DNA from: Mucilaginibacter sp. 44-25
Lineage (GTDB): Bacteria; Bacteroidota; Bacteroidia; Sphingobacteriales; Sphingobacteriaceae
Reading direction: 5' to 3'
Assembly (NCBI GenBank): GCA_001898335.1
Contig: MKTS01000003.1
Span: 434,001 to 498,000 of the forward strand
DNA length: 64,000 bases
The notes under the pieces are model-generated. The model saw only the letters and a program-made list of their open reading frames with translations. It was not told the origin of the DNA and ran no database searches. The position numbers and the translations under genes were made by a program. Below, piece by piece: positions 35,226 to 42,531 of this stretch. Each line of letters begins with the position of its first letter. Positions within the stretch are counted from its first letter, which is position 1.

Positions 35226-36034
35226 AAACACGCGCCATAACCGGCTTTTTCTTTTTAATTGTAATGATCGGCTCGCTGCTATTGGGGCCGCAGGTATTTA
35301 TGGGTTTTTACCTTGTACTTGCCCTGTTGTGCCTGCACGAGTTTTACGGACTCATTATCAAAAGCGGCATTACGGTAAACCGCGGCACCGGGTTCATTAA
35401 CGCGGTTGCCATATTTGTACTTTTTGGCCTCATCAACTATCATGATGAGCCCATTTATCATCAACTGCTGTTTTTACTGACACTTACCCTTGCCTCCGTA
35501 TTTATACAGGAGCTTTATGAAATATCCGTATCGCCCTTCGCTAATATTGGGTTTACCCTGTTAGGCCTGGTGTTTACGGTAATTCCGTTTACTTTTTTCC
35601 ATGCGCTGGCTTACGTAAAGGGCGCTTATAATTTCCATTTCCCACTGGCATTTTTGCTAATGCTGTGGAGCAATGATACCGGCGCGTACCTTACCGGCCG
35701 GGCATTTGGGCGTACCAAATTGTTTGAACGCCATTCGCCCAAAAAAACCTGGGAAGGCTTTATTGGCGGGGTGCTTATTGCCGCCGGTGTGGCATTTGTT
35801 ATTAGCCGTTACTATACCGAGCTCGATTGGAAGCACTGGGTAAGCATGGCTATTATCATAGGGGTAATTGGCACCACCGGCGATCTGATAGAATCTATGT
35901 TTAAGCGCAGTATAAATGTAAAGGACTCGGGTGGTTTATTGCCGGGTCATGGTGGAGTATTAGACCGCTTTGATGGGTTGTTGTTTGCTGCGCCGGTTGT
36001 ATATACCTATCTGCACTTTATTTTAAATGCTTAG
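35222..36034 (+). CDS. cdsA: phosphatidate cytidylyltransferase
   Basis: Inner-membrane enzyme making CDP-diacylglycerol from phosphatidic acid and CTP, the branch point of phospholipid synthesis. 270 aa with about seven membrane helices. The CDS signature is complete near the C-terminus: SMFKRSINVKDSGGLLPGHG followed by GVLDRFDG. Another conserved patch is WSNDTGAYLTGRAFGRTKLF. It overlaps DUF2007 by 4 bp and is followed 24 bp later by psd, so the operon supplies consecutive steps toward phosphatidylethanolamine; the intervening PssA is not here. Confidence 0.97.
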   Translation: MKTRAITGFFFLIVMIGSLLLGPQVFMGFYLVLALLCLHEFYGLIIKSGITVNRGTGFINAVAIFVLFGLINYHDEPIYHQLLFLLTLTLASVFIQELYEISVSPFANIGFTLLGLVFTVIPFTFFHALAYVKGAYNFHFPLAFLLMLWSNDTGAYLTGRAFGRTKLFERHSPKKTWEGFIGGVLIAAGVAFVISRYYTELDWKHWVSMAIIIGVIGTTGDLIESMFKRSINVKDSGGLLPGHGGVLDRFDGLLFAAPVVYTYLHFILNA

Positions 36035-36058
36035 TTTTGTAATAAATACCATATAATA

Positions 36059-36934
36059 ATGAGATTTCATAAAGAAGGATATACCTCCCTTGCCCTTTGC
36101 ATCCTGTTTATTTTTGTGATAAACGCGCTCATGCAATTCTATTTCCCCGAAGCGCTTGTGGTAAAGTGGATCGTGTATATCCTGTCGTTCCTGCTGTTTG
36201 TAATTATTGTTCAGTTTTTCCGTAGCCCGGTATTTGATATTGAGGTGAACGAAACCCAGGTACTTTGCCCAGCCGACGGAAAAGTGGTAGTGATTGAGGA
36301 AACTGAAGAGCCGGAATTTTTAAAAGACCGCCGCATACAGCTGTCGGTATTTATGTCGCCGGTAAATGTGCACGTTAACCGTAACCCTATCAGCGGGTTC
36401 ATTAAATATTTTAAATATCACCCCGGCAAATATTTGGTAGCGTGGCATCCAAAATCATCTACCGAAAATGAGCGTACCACCATTGTAACAGAGAATAGCG
36501 ATGGCGTACAGGTGCTGTTCAGGCAGATAGCCGGCGCACTGGCCCGCCGCATTGTATGGTATGTAAAAGAGGGCGATGTGGTAAAGCAGGGCGACCAGTT
36601 CGGGTTTATCAAATTTGGCTCGCGCGTGGATGTTTTTTTACCATTGGGTACTAAAATAAACGTGGAGCTTAACCAGGTGGTTAAAGGCGGCCGCACCGTT
36701 CTGGCGGAGCTTGTGAGCCCAAAAAAAGCTTCGACTAAAGCCACAGCTACAGTGCCCGACCGCCAGGATCCCCTCTCTGATGAGCATGCCGAGCCAACCT
36801 TAGTGATTACTCATGATGCCCCCGAAGCGCATACCGATACCTCGGAAAAAGAAATTAAGAAAGCGGTAAAACCCCGCCCGGCAAAAAAGCCTGCAGGGGA
36901 GAAAGCCCCAGCCCCCAAAAAAGCGAAGGAATAA
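36059..36934 (+). CDS. psd: phosphatidylserine decarboxylase, short form with basic C-terminal tail
   Basis: Pyruvoyl enzyme converting phosphatidylserine to phosphatidylethanolamine. The short, archaeal-type Psd core (~215 residues) has an N-terminal membrane-embedded segment (LALCILFIFVINALMQFYF, then a second helix), VLCPADGKVVVIEE, VFMSPVNVHVNRNP and the self-cleavage segment FIKFGSRVDVFLP, where the Gly-Ser bond should be cut. After the usual end (VVKGGRTVLAELV) comes an extra tail of ~70 residues rich in Lys, Ala and Pro (KKASTKATATVPD onward), not needed for catalysis. It is last in the operon and ends at a strong terminator. Confidence 0.95.
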   Translation: MRFHKEGYTSLALCILFIFVINALMQFYFPEALVVKWIVYILSFLLFVIIVQFFRSPVFDIEVNETQVLCPADGKVVVIEETEEPEFLKDRRIQLSVFMSPVNVHVNRNPISGFIKYFKYHPGKYLVAWHPKSSTENERTTIVTENSDGVQVLFRQIAGALARRIVWYVKEGDVVKQGDQFGFIKFGSRVDVFLPLGTKINVELNQVVKGGRTVLAELVSPKKASTKATATVPDRQDPLSDEHAEPTLVITHDAPEAHTDTSEKEIKKAVKPRPAKKPAGEKAPAPKKAKE

Positions 36935-36944
36935 GATATTAAAT

Positions 36945-36980
36945 AAAAGCGCCGGTGAACCCACCGGCGCTTTTTTAGTT
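36945..36980 (+). terminator. terminator of the CPBP-DUF2007-cdsA-psd operon
   Basis: 13-nt perfect arms (36945-36957, 36962-36974), AACC loop, T-run after. Confidence 0.95.
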
Positions 36981-36994
36981 TATATGTTTAGGAG

Positions 36995-37031
36995 TTTGAG
37001 CCGTACACGCCTGATATTTGAGCCGTACACG
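36995..37031 (+). promoter_or_regulatory. two phased 15-bp direct repeats, probable operator
   Basis: TTTGAGCCGTACACG occurs at 36995-37009 and again at 37017-37031, 22 bp apart (two helical turns). The copies end just before the expected -33 region of the aldo/keto reductase promoter. The spacing and arrangement are those of AraC-family binding sites, and an AraC-type regulator is encoded in the same unit. Confidence 0.6.
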
Positions 37032-37055
37032 AAACTTAAGAGCCATTTTTAGAAT

Positions 37056-37063
37056 GATCTTTG
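37056..37063 (+). promoter_or_regulatory. -7-like box of the aldo/keto reductase gene
   Basis: GATCTTTG matches TAnnTTTG at 7 of 8 positions and ends 4 nt before the ATG (37068), suggesting a leaderless transcript. Confidence 0.45.
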
Positions 37064-37067
37064 TGTT

Positions 37068-38042
37068 ATGAAAAACATGGAAAAAATTCAGTTGGGCCAT
37101 AACGGTCCTTATGTATCACGGCTTGGCTTAGGCTGTATGCGTATGTCATCTATATGGGGAGGCCCTACGCCCGACGAAACCGAAAGCATAGCTACGATCA
37201 ACCAGGCCTTGGATGAAGGCATCAACTTTTTAAACACCGGCGATTTTTATGGCGCCGGGCATAACGAGATGCTGATAGGCAGGGCCATCAAACACCGTAG
37301 AGATGATGCATTCATCAGCGTAAAGTTTGGCGCCATATTCCACAACGGGCACTGGCTGGGGCTTGATCTGCGGCCTTTGTCTATTAAAAATTTTATCAAC
37401 TACTCGTTAACCCGCCTGGGTGTTGAAACCATAGACCTGTACCAACCCAGTCGCATGGATGGCAGTGTGCCGGTAGAGGATATTATCGGTGCCGTGGCCG
37501 ATCTGGTTAAAGAGGGCAAGGTAAGATACATCGGCGTATCAGAAATAACGGCAGATCAGCTGCGCCAGGCAAACAGCGTTCATCCTATCAGCGCGCTGGA
37601 AATAGGCTATTCACTGGCCGACCGCCAGATAGAGAAAGACCTGTTACCCGCTGCCAAAGAAATGGGCATTGGTATTGTGGCATTCGCCAACACCGCCGAG
37701 GGTTTACTAACCGGCGACTTAAAAGCCCCGCTTCCGGAAAATGATTATCGTAATGCTTTTACCCGTTTTAAGGGTGATAACCTGGCTCATAACCTGGCGA
37801 AGGTAGAAGTGCTTAAGCAGTTGGCCCATGATAAAAATTGCACGCCAACACAGCTGGCCATTGCATGGGTAAAGGAGCAGGGCGAATATATGATGCCTTT
37901 GGTAAGTATGAGCCGCCGTACCCGCCTGCCAGAAAACCTGGCCGCCATGGATATTACGTTTAACCCTGATGAATTAAACACCCTGAACAATACTTTTGCT
38001 CCCGGTGCCATAACTGGTGATACTTACTTGCAACGCTCATAA
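37068..38042 (+). CDS. aldo/keto reductase
   Basis: Cytoplasmic NAD(P)H-dependent oxidoreductase with a TIM barrel, 324 aa. N-terminal GHNGPYVSRLGLGCMRMSS is typical. Catalytic positions: Asp and Tyr in NTGDFYGAGHNEMLIG, Lys in FISVKFG. The usual fourth residue, His, is replaced: DLYQPSRMDG has Ser, as in some YakC/AKR13-like enzymes (YQPxR). Cofactor-binding patches include GVSEITADQLRQA and the C-terminal SRRTRLPENLAAMD. The next codon after its stop is the ATG of an AraC regulator, so the two are co-translated. Physiological substrate unknown, perhaps a toxic aldehyde or quinone. Confidence 0.92.
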   Translation: MKNMEKIQLGHNGPYVSRLGLGCMRMSSIWGGPTPDETESIATINQALDEGINFLNTGDFYGAGHNEMLIGRAIKHRRDDAFISVKFGAIFHNGHWLGLDLRPLSIKNFINYSLTRLGVETIDLYQPSRMDGSVPVEDIIGAVADLVKEGKVRYIGVSEITADQLRQANSVHPISALEIGYSLADRQIEKDLLPAAKEMGIGIVAFANTAEGLLTGDLKAPLPENDYRNAFTRFKGDNLAHNLAKVEVLKQLAHDKNCTPTQLAIAWVKEQGEYMMPLVSMSRRTRLPENLAAMDITFNPDELNTLNNTFAPGAITGDTYLQRS

Positions 38043-38855
38043 ATGATCAGTCCAGAAGAGATACTTCCCGGTGTGCTGTTTTATTCGTACCTCTCGGCAG
38101 TGTGCAAAGAGAAAGTATGCTTGTGGAACTATCATACGCTGGTGATGCAGTTGTCTGGCACCTTAACGCTGCAAACCGCCACGCAGCGGATATCCATATC
38201 CGCGGGAGAAACACTGCTGATCGCGAAAAACCAAGTAGGCACACTTAGTAAACAACCGCCACCCGGCGGGCAATATGAAACTATTGTGATATCCCTGCAG
38301 GAAGACCTGTTGCGCAGAATAGCGTTAGAGGAAAAGATAGCGGCTAACGGGAAATATACCGGCCCGTTGAACCGCCTGGTTCCCGTTAACGAATTTCTGC
38401 AGGGATATTTTAAATCGGTGGTTCCGTACGCGCGCGAATCAGGGGTGGAGATGACCGACAAACTGGGCATCCTGAAAGTGAAAGAGGGAGTTACCTTACT
38501 CATTGATGCATTGCCCGCGCTGCGCGACCTTTTCTTCGACTTTTCGGAGCCGTATAAGATAGACCTGGAGAAGTTTATGCTCCACAACTTTCATTTCAAT
38601 ATTCCGGTTGAGCAATTCGCGTTGATCACCGGCCGTAGTTTGGCTGGTTTTAAACGCGATTTCCGGAAAACTTTTAACTCGGCGCCCCGGCAATGGCTGC
38701 AAGGTAAACGGCTGGAAAAAGCCAGGTACCTTATCCAGCATGAACGCAAAAAGCCCTCGGCCATTTATCTGGACCTTGGCTTTAAGAGCCTGTCGCATTT
38801 TTCTTATTCCTTTAAAGAAAAGTATGGCGTATCGCCTAACCAACTTACTTCGTAG
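38043..38855 (+). CDS. AraC family transcriptional regulator
   Basis: A 270-residue regulator with an N-terminal cupin-like sensor (RISISAGETLLIAKNQVGTL) and a C-terminal AraC DNA-binding domain. Helix-turn-helix 1 is VEQFALITGRSLAGFKRDFR; helix-turn-helix 2 shows the family pattern KKPSAIYLDLGFKSLSHFSYSF followed by KEKYGVSPNQ. The ATG directly abuts the stop of the aldo/keto reductase. It probably controls that operon through the two direct repeats at 36995-37031; effector unknown. Confidence 0.93.
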   Translation: MISPEEILPGVLFYSYLSAVCKEKVCLWNYHTLVMQLSGTLTLQTATQRISISAGETLLIAKNQVGTLSKQPPPGGQYETIVISLQEDLLRRIALEEKIAANGKYTGPLNRLVPVNEFLQGYFKSVVPYARESGVEMTDKLGILKVKEGVTLLIDALPALRDLFFDFSEPYKIDLEKFMLHNFHFNIPVEQFALITGRSLAGFKRDFRKTFNSAPRQWLQGKRLEKARYLIQHERKKPSAIYLDLGFKSLSHFSYSFKEKYGVSPNQLTS

Positions 38856-38899
38856 CTTTAAAAGAATCGCTTATACTTTTAAAGAATTCTGTCACACAT

Positions 38900-39583
38900 T
38901 TATGGTATACCCAAAAAGGCTTTGGCAGCCGGAATTGCCTGTGTAACGTTTATGCCGGGATACGCGTTTGTTTTTAGCCAATTGTATCCGGCCATAGCAG
39001 CCGCTAAACGTTGCTGTGGTGTGCCGTGATGCCCAGGGTCATTTACACCGGCATAATCACCTATGGAATAAAACCAGTTGAGATTATTATAAACATCTGT
39101 AGGGGTTAAAACGGATCGATAATACAAGAATGCGCCAGCCATAAAATCAGCAAATAATTCGGCATACATTCCGTTTGCTTGAATAACGTGGTATTTATAG
39201 TCTACTATATGGCCATACTCATGAGCCATTGTAACAGGAACAACTGTGACGTTTTGGGCAAAGTTGTACATCATATTAAAATACGTTTTACCTAATACAA
39301 CAGTACCATCCGGGTATTGTGGCAGTTGTGCTACTGGAAAGGCGCGGGCATTTGGCGATCCGGTATCGTCATAAAGAAAGAACGATGGATTTACACTAAA
39401 AAAACTTCTCAGGACATTCGCTTCCGTAGAAAGAAACTGGTCTAACTGGTAATTTCCCGAACTGGTGAAAAGCATAAATTGTGAACTGGGCGCAGCCGAA
39501 AAATTGTTTGCAGCACACCCAGTAAATTGCGCTTTGCAATTAAACGCCAGGCTCAAGATAATAAGAGTGGTTAAGGTTTTCAT
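38900..39583 (-). CDS. putative secreted zinc metallopeptidase
   Basis: A 227-residue protein with an N-terminal signal (TLTTLIILSLAFNCKAQ). It contains a zinc-peptidase motif MAHEYGHIVDY (HExxH) followed about 20 residues later by AELFADFMAGAF, whose Glu/Asp could be the third ligand of a gluzincin-like site. The later DPGHHGTPQQRLAAA resembles the HGTxxQR patch of the YpfJ-type neutral zinc peptidases. I do not recognise a named family. It is convergent with the AraC gene (45-bp gap) and stands alone; substrate and role are unknown. Confidence 0.7.
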   Translation of the reverse strand: MKTLTTLIILSLAFNCKAQFTGCAANNFSAAPSSQFMLFTSSGNYQLDQFLSTEANVLRSFFSVNPSFFLYDDTGSPNARAFPVAQLPQYPDGTVVLGKTYFNMMYNFAQNVTVVPVTMAHEYGHIVDYKYHVIQANGMYAELFADFMAGAFLYYRSVLTPTDVYNNLNWFYSIGDYAGVNDPGHHGTPQQRLAAAMAGYNWLKTNAYPGINVTQAIPAAKAFLGIP

Positions 39584-39800
39584 AATAAGGGCTTTAGATA
39601 GTTTGAAGTTATGAAAATTGATTTTTATAATTCAAAATTTTTTTAACATCTTTTGATGAAGCCTTAATAATTATCGCAGTGTTTAACCGGATAGGTTGAT
39701 TATATACGCAAGACCTTAAACGTTGATTATGTTACCGAAATTGGGTAGTTGTTTCCACGGTAAAATCAGGCCGGCTTAATCCTCTGCTTAGTTAAATTCT

Positions 39801-39816
39801 GGGCATGGAATTTGCC
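39801..39816 (+). promoter_or_regulatory. candidate sigma-54 promoter before a lipoprotein gene
   Basis: GGGCATG-N4-TTGCC matches the -24/-12 consensus including invariant GG and GC at exact spacing; expected start ~39827, leader ~35 nt. It shares GGGCATG with the candidate upstream of the sigma-54 regulator gene at 22180. The rest of the 278-bp gap (39584-39861) is A+T-rich without genes. Confidence 0.4.
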
Positions 39817-39861
39817 TAAAACGCAAAAACAAAATATCTGAATAAAAATTTTACTCTTTTA

Positions 39862-40671
39862 ATGAAACCTTATCTAAAAATTGCCCTGCCATTAGTAGCA
39901 TTTGCTGCGTTGTTTAACGCTTCATGTAAAAAAAATGATGTAGCGGTAAATAAAAAGCCAGCTATTGATACCGCGTTAATGGCTAAAAGCCGCGACTTTG
40001 TGCTGAATTTCAACAAGTCATTCCAAAAAAGCCTTACCAATACCCTGGAAAATAATTCCAAAACCAGCAATGGTGTAAATACCGTACGCGTTTTTGACGC
40101 TCAAAACCCATGCGGTTCATCGGTAGTTAAGAAAACCAATTATACCAATGTTATTAACGGTGATATTTACAGCTACGTGGGCAATTCTGTTTTTACCTAC
40201 CTGTGTAATGGTGCCTTTAATAATGGGTACAATGTAGACGCTTACGCGTTAAAAGACACCTTATCAGTTTATGGCGGCGGACCGGAATCTCCCAATACTG
40301 AATACACGGCCTTTAACTATGTAGTTAAAGCGGCAGATACCCTTTACCAGACCATCACTATTAGTGGTTCGCAGGCGCACAAAACCACCAACATACAAAT
40401 AGGCTTCGGTATCAATGAAAAAACAGAAGAGTATTACAAGTGGCAGAATGTATTTGCGAAGCGTACAGACAAGAACCCTGTTATTGTGTCGGGTACCATT
40501 GATTTCAATATCAGTTATGCCAACTATTTTATGGGTAAGGGCGATGTTGGCGATCTGATCGGTACCATGGAATACCTGCCTAATGATCTTATCCGTGTTA
40601 GTATATACAAATCGGGCACTGTTAACCAGGTGTATTACATTAACAGAACCACCGGCAAGATCACCCAGTAA
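39862..40671 (+). CDS. lipoprotein of unknown function
   Basis: A 269-residue lipoprotein: signal PLVAFAALFNASC with an SCKK lipobox, so it should be outer-membrane anchored. The mature part begins with a helix (TALMAKSRDFVLNFNKSFQKSL) and continues as beta-rich sequence with many Asn/Thr/Tyr residues and a repeated YxN pattern. No catalytic motif or known domain recognised. It stands alone between a candidate -24/-12 promoter and a strong terminator, so it is probably monocistronic and possibly sigma-54 controlled. Confidence 0.75.
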   Translation: MKPYLKIALPLVAFAALFNASCKKNDVAVNKKPAIDTALMAKSRDFVLNFNKSFQKSLTNTLENNSKTSNGVNTVRVFDAQNPCGSSVVKKTNYTNVINGDIYSYVGNSVFTYLCNGAFNNGYNVDAYALKDTLSVYGGGPESPNTEYTAFNYVVKAADTLYQTITISGSQAHKTTNIQIGFGINEKTEEYYKWQNVFAKRTDKNPVIVSGTIDFNISYANYFMGKGDVGDLIGTMEYLPNDLIRVSIYKSGTVNQVYYINRTTGKITQ

Positions 40672-40693
40672 TAAATAATGAACTGTACACGTT

Positions 40694-40734
40694 AAACAAG
40701 AAATCCCACCCCTAAAAGGTGGGATTTCTTGTTT
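40694..40734 (+). terminator. lipoprotein gene terminator
   Basis: 17-nt perfect arms (40694-40710, 40718-40734) with a 7-nt loop; A-rich left and T-rich right ends. Confidence 0.95.
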
Positions 40735-40785
40735 CCGGCCATTTGGCTTATCAAACTAAACCGCGTGTTATTACGTTCCTAAAAC

Positions 40786-41694
40786 ATGAAGCAGTTAATA
40801 GGTATACTGTTAAGTGTGCTGGCTTTGGTAACGCAGGGTTCGGCACAGGACCGCCCGGTAATGGCCTTTGCCAGCGATACACAGGAGCCCATGTGGGTAG
40901 AGAAGATCTTCCTGCGATCGAACCATAACCTGCAGGCCACTAAAATGATATTTAAAGATGTGGACAGCCTGCGGCCAAAAGCGTTTTTTATATTGGGCGA
41001 TGTGGTATCGCTCGGCAAGAGCAAAAAGGCCTGGAAAAACATAGACCGTTATCTGGAGCAAACGGTTAAAGATTCCATCCCTGTTTATGCTACGCTGGGT
41101 AACCACGAGGTAATGTTTAATACGGATAAAGGTACCGTTAATTTCCGGAAGCGTTTCCCGGCGTATGACCCGTCCGGTTATGCCGTGGTGATCGACTCTG
41201 TCGCTGTGGTGCTGCTGAACTCCAATTTCGGGCAAATGCCGGTAGAAGCTATTGTAAAACAGGATAAGTGGTATACTGCCAAATTGGAAGCCCTGGATGC
41301 CGACCCGGCGGTTAAGCTGGTTATTGTTGGCTGCCATCATTCGCCCTATACCAACAGTAAAATTGTAAGCCCATCAACAGCGGTGCAGGACAATTTTGTG
41401 CCGCAGTTTATTAGATCAAAAAAAGCGGTGCTGTTCCTTTCTGGGCATTCGCATAATTTTGAGCGCTATCAAATGCAGGGCAAAACCTTTTTGGTAATAG
41501 GCGGGGGCGGGGGGCTGCACCAGCCTTTAAAAGCTAATAACGCGGCAATGAACGATATGGCTATTCAATACAAGCCCGAGTTCCATTACCTGCAAATTAC
41601 CCGCTCAGGCGAAAAGCTCGATATCACTTCGCGCAGGCTAAAACCCGATTTTTCCGGTTTTGATGATGGGTATCACCTGCAGGTTGGGCAGTAG
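40786..41694 (+). CDS. secreted metallophosphoesterase (calcineurin-like)
   Basis: Exported phosphoesterase of 302 residues with a Sec signal (LIGILLSVLALVTQGSAQ). The five metal-binding blocks of the calcineurin-like fold are visible: FASDTQE (first Asp), LGDVVSLG, LGNHEVMF (GNHE), VGCHHSP and SGHSHNFERYQ (GHxH). It probably acts in the periplasm on a phosphate mono- or diester; family members include purple-acid-phosphatase-like and nucleotidase enzymes. Substrate undetermined. No clear promoter box. Convergent with the AlkD-like gene across an inverted-repeat element. Confidence 0.9.
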   Translation: MKQLIGILLSVLALVTQGSAQDRPVMAFASDTQEPMWVEKIFLRSNHNLQATKMIFKDVDSLRPKAFFILGDVVSLGKSKKAWKNIDRYLEQTVKDSIPVYATLGNHEVMFNTDKGTVNFRKRFPAYDPSGYAVVIDSVAVVLLNSNFGQMPVEAIVKQDKWYTAKLEALDADPAVKLVIVGCHHSPYTNSKIVSPSTAVQDNFVPQFIRSKKAVLFLSGHSHNFERYQMQGKTFLVIGGGGGLHQPLKANNAAMNDMAIQYKPEFHYLQITRSGEKLDITSRRLKPDFSGFDDGYHLQVGQ

Positions 41695-41699
41695 CGTTA

Positions 41700-41782
41700 C
41701 AGTTGGCAGTTCCCGGTTGGCAGTTTGCATAAAAATGTAATGACAAATGCTTGCTGCTAACTGCCTACTGAAAACTGCCAAC
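41700..41782. repeat. inverted-repeat element between convergent genes
   Basis: AGTTGGCAGTT (41700-41710) is exactly complemented at 41772-41782; further copies of GTTGGCAG and CTAACTGCC occur inside. It fills the gap between the metallophosphoesterase and AlkD-like genes. Probably a small mobile or palindromic intergenic repeat; may also act as terminator. Confidence 0.55.
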
Positions 41783-41785
41783 TAA

Positions 41786-42448
41786 TTATTGCCTCTTTAC
41801 CATTTCGTTGATCCAAATAGGCGCGAAGGGCGAAACGCAACCTTTTGATACGGGGTAGTCGCGGTAAATGCCCAGCCGTTCGCCGATCTGTAGCGCACGC
41901 TCCCGGTAGGCCGCATGGTGTATACCAATATTGGCTAAGGCGTAATTCATGGTCCACTGTACATTTGGCGGGGCTATGGGCATTTCGTTTTCCAGTTGGA
42001 TAAGCAAGGCCCCGAGGTCCATATCGCTGGCATCGCGTACAATACGGCTGCTGGTAAGGCTCCAGGCCAGCCGGTTAAGCATAGGGTGTTTATTGGCCAT
42101 CCATTTTATCCTCAGTTCTTCCTTATCCGGGCGGTCTTTAATGAGATTAGTGTACAGCCAGTCGATCACGTGCGTAAACTTCTCCGAGCGGGCCATGTCG
42201 CTTAATTCGTCAGCGGTAAGTTTTTGAGGCTCCATGATCAGGCAGGATAAAAAGCGCGCGTCAACATTACCGATTGCCCATAGGGCTTTTCCCAGCTCGT
42301 GGTCGACTTTGATTTTTTTAGCCATCGCCCTGATGTCGCCCATTTTAACACCGAACTGGTTATCGCCGGCGCCAAATTTGGTATTATGCGTGCGCACTTT
42401 TTCGTTGCCGAGGGCCTTTAAGCTGCTTAATATTTCTGCTGCGTTCAT
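41786..42448 (-). CDS. DNA alkylation repair protein, AlkD-like HEAT-repeat glycosylase
   Basis: A 220-residue all-helical protein of the DNA-alkylation-repair family. Conserved segments include RTHNTKFGAGDNQFGVKMGD, IRAMAKKIK, DHELGKALW, HVIDWLYTNLI, KWMANKHPMLNRLAWS and NVQWTMNYALANIG. AlkD-type enzymes remove bulky N3- and N7-alkyl purines without base flipping. Some relatives lack catalytic residues, so enzymatic activity is likely but not proven. It is a single gene; a perfect -7 box (minus strand, 42522-42529) lies about 75 bp upstream, close to the divergent MFS gene. Confidence 0.88.
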   Translation of the reverse strand: MNAAEILSSLKALGNEKVRTHNTKFGAGDNQFGVKMGDIRAMAKKIKVDHELGKALWAIGNVDARFLSCLIMEPQKLTADELSDMARSEKFTHVIDWLYTNLIKDRPDKEELRIKWMANKHPMLNRLAWSLTSSRIVRDASDMDLGALLIQLENEMPIAPPNVQWTMNYALANIGIHHAAYRERALQIGERLGIYRDYPVSKGCVSPFAPIWINEMVKRQ

Positions 42449-42531
42449 GTGGTTGAATATTAAGGTAGGGGATACCCTAAAATAGCGATTATTTTAAGGC
42501 CTGCAAGTTTGCGCATTCGGCCAAATTTAAT

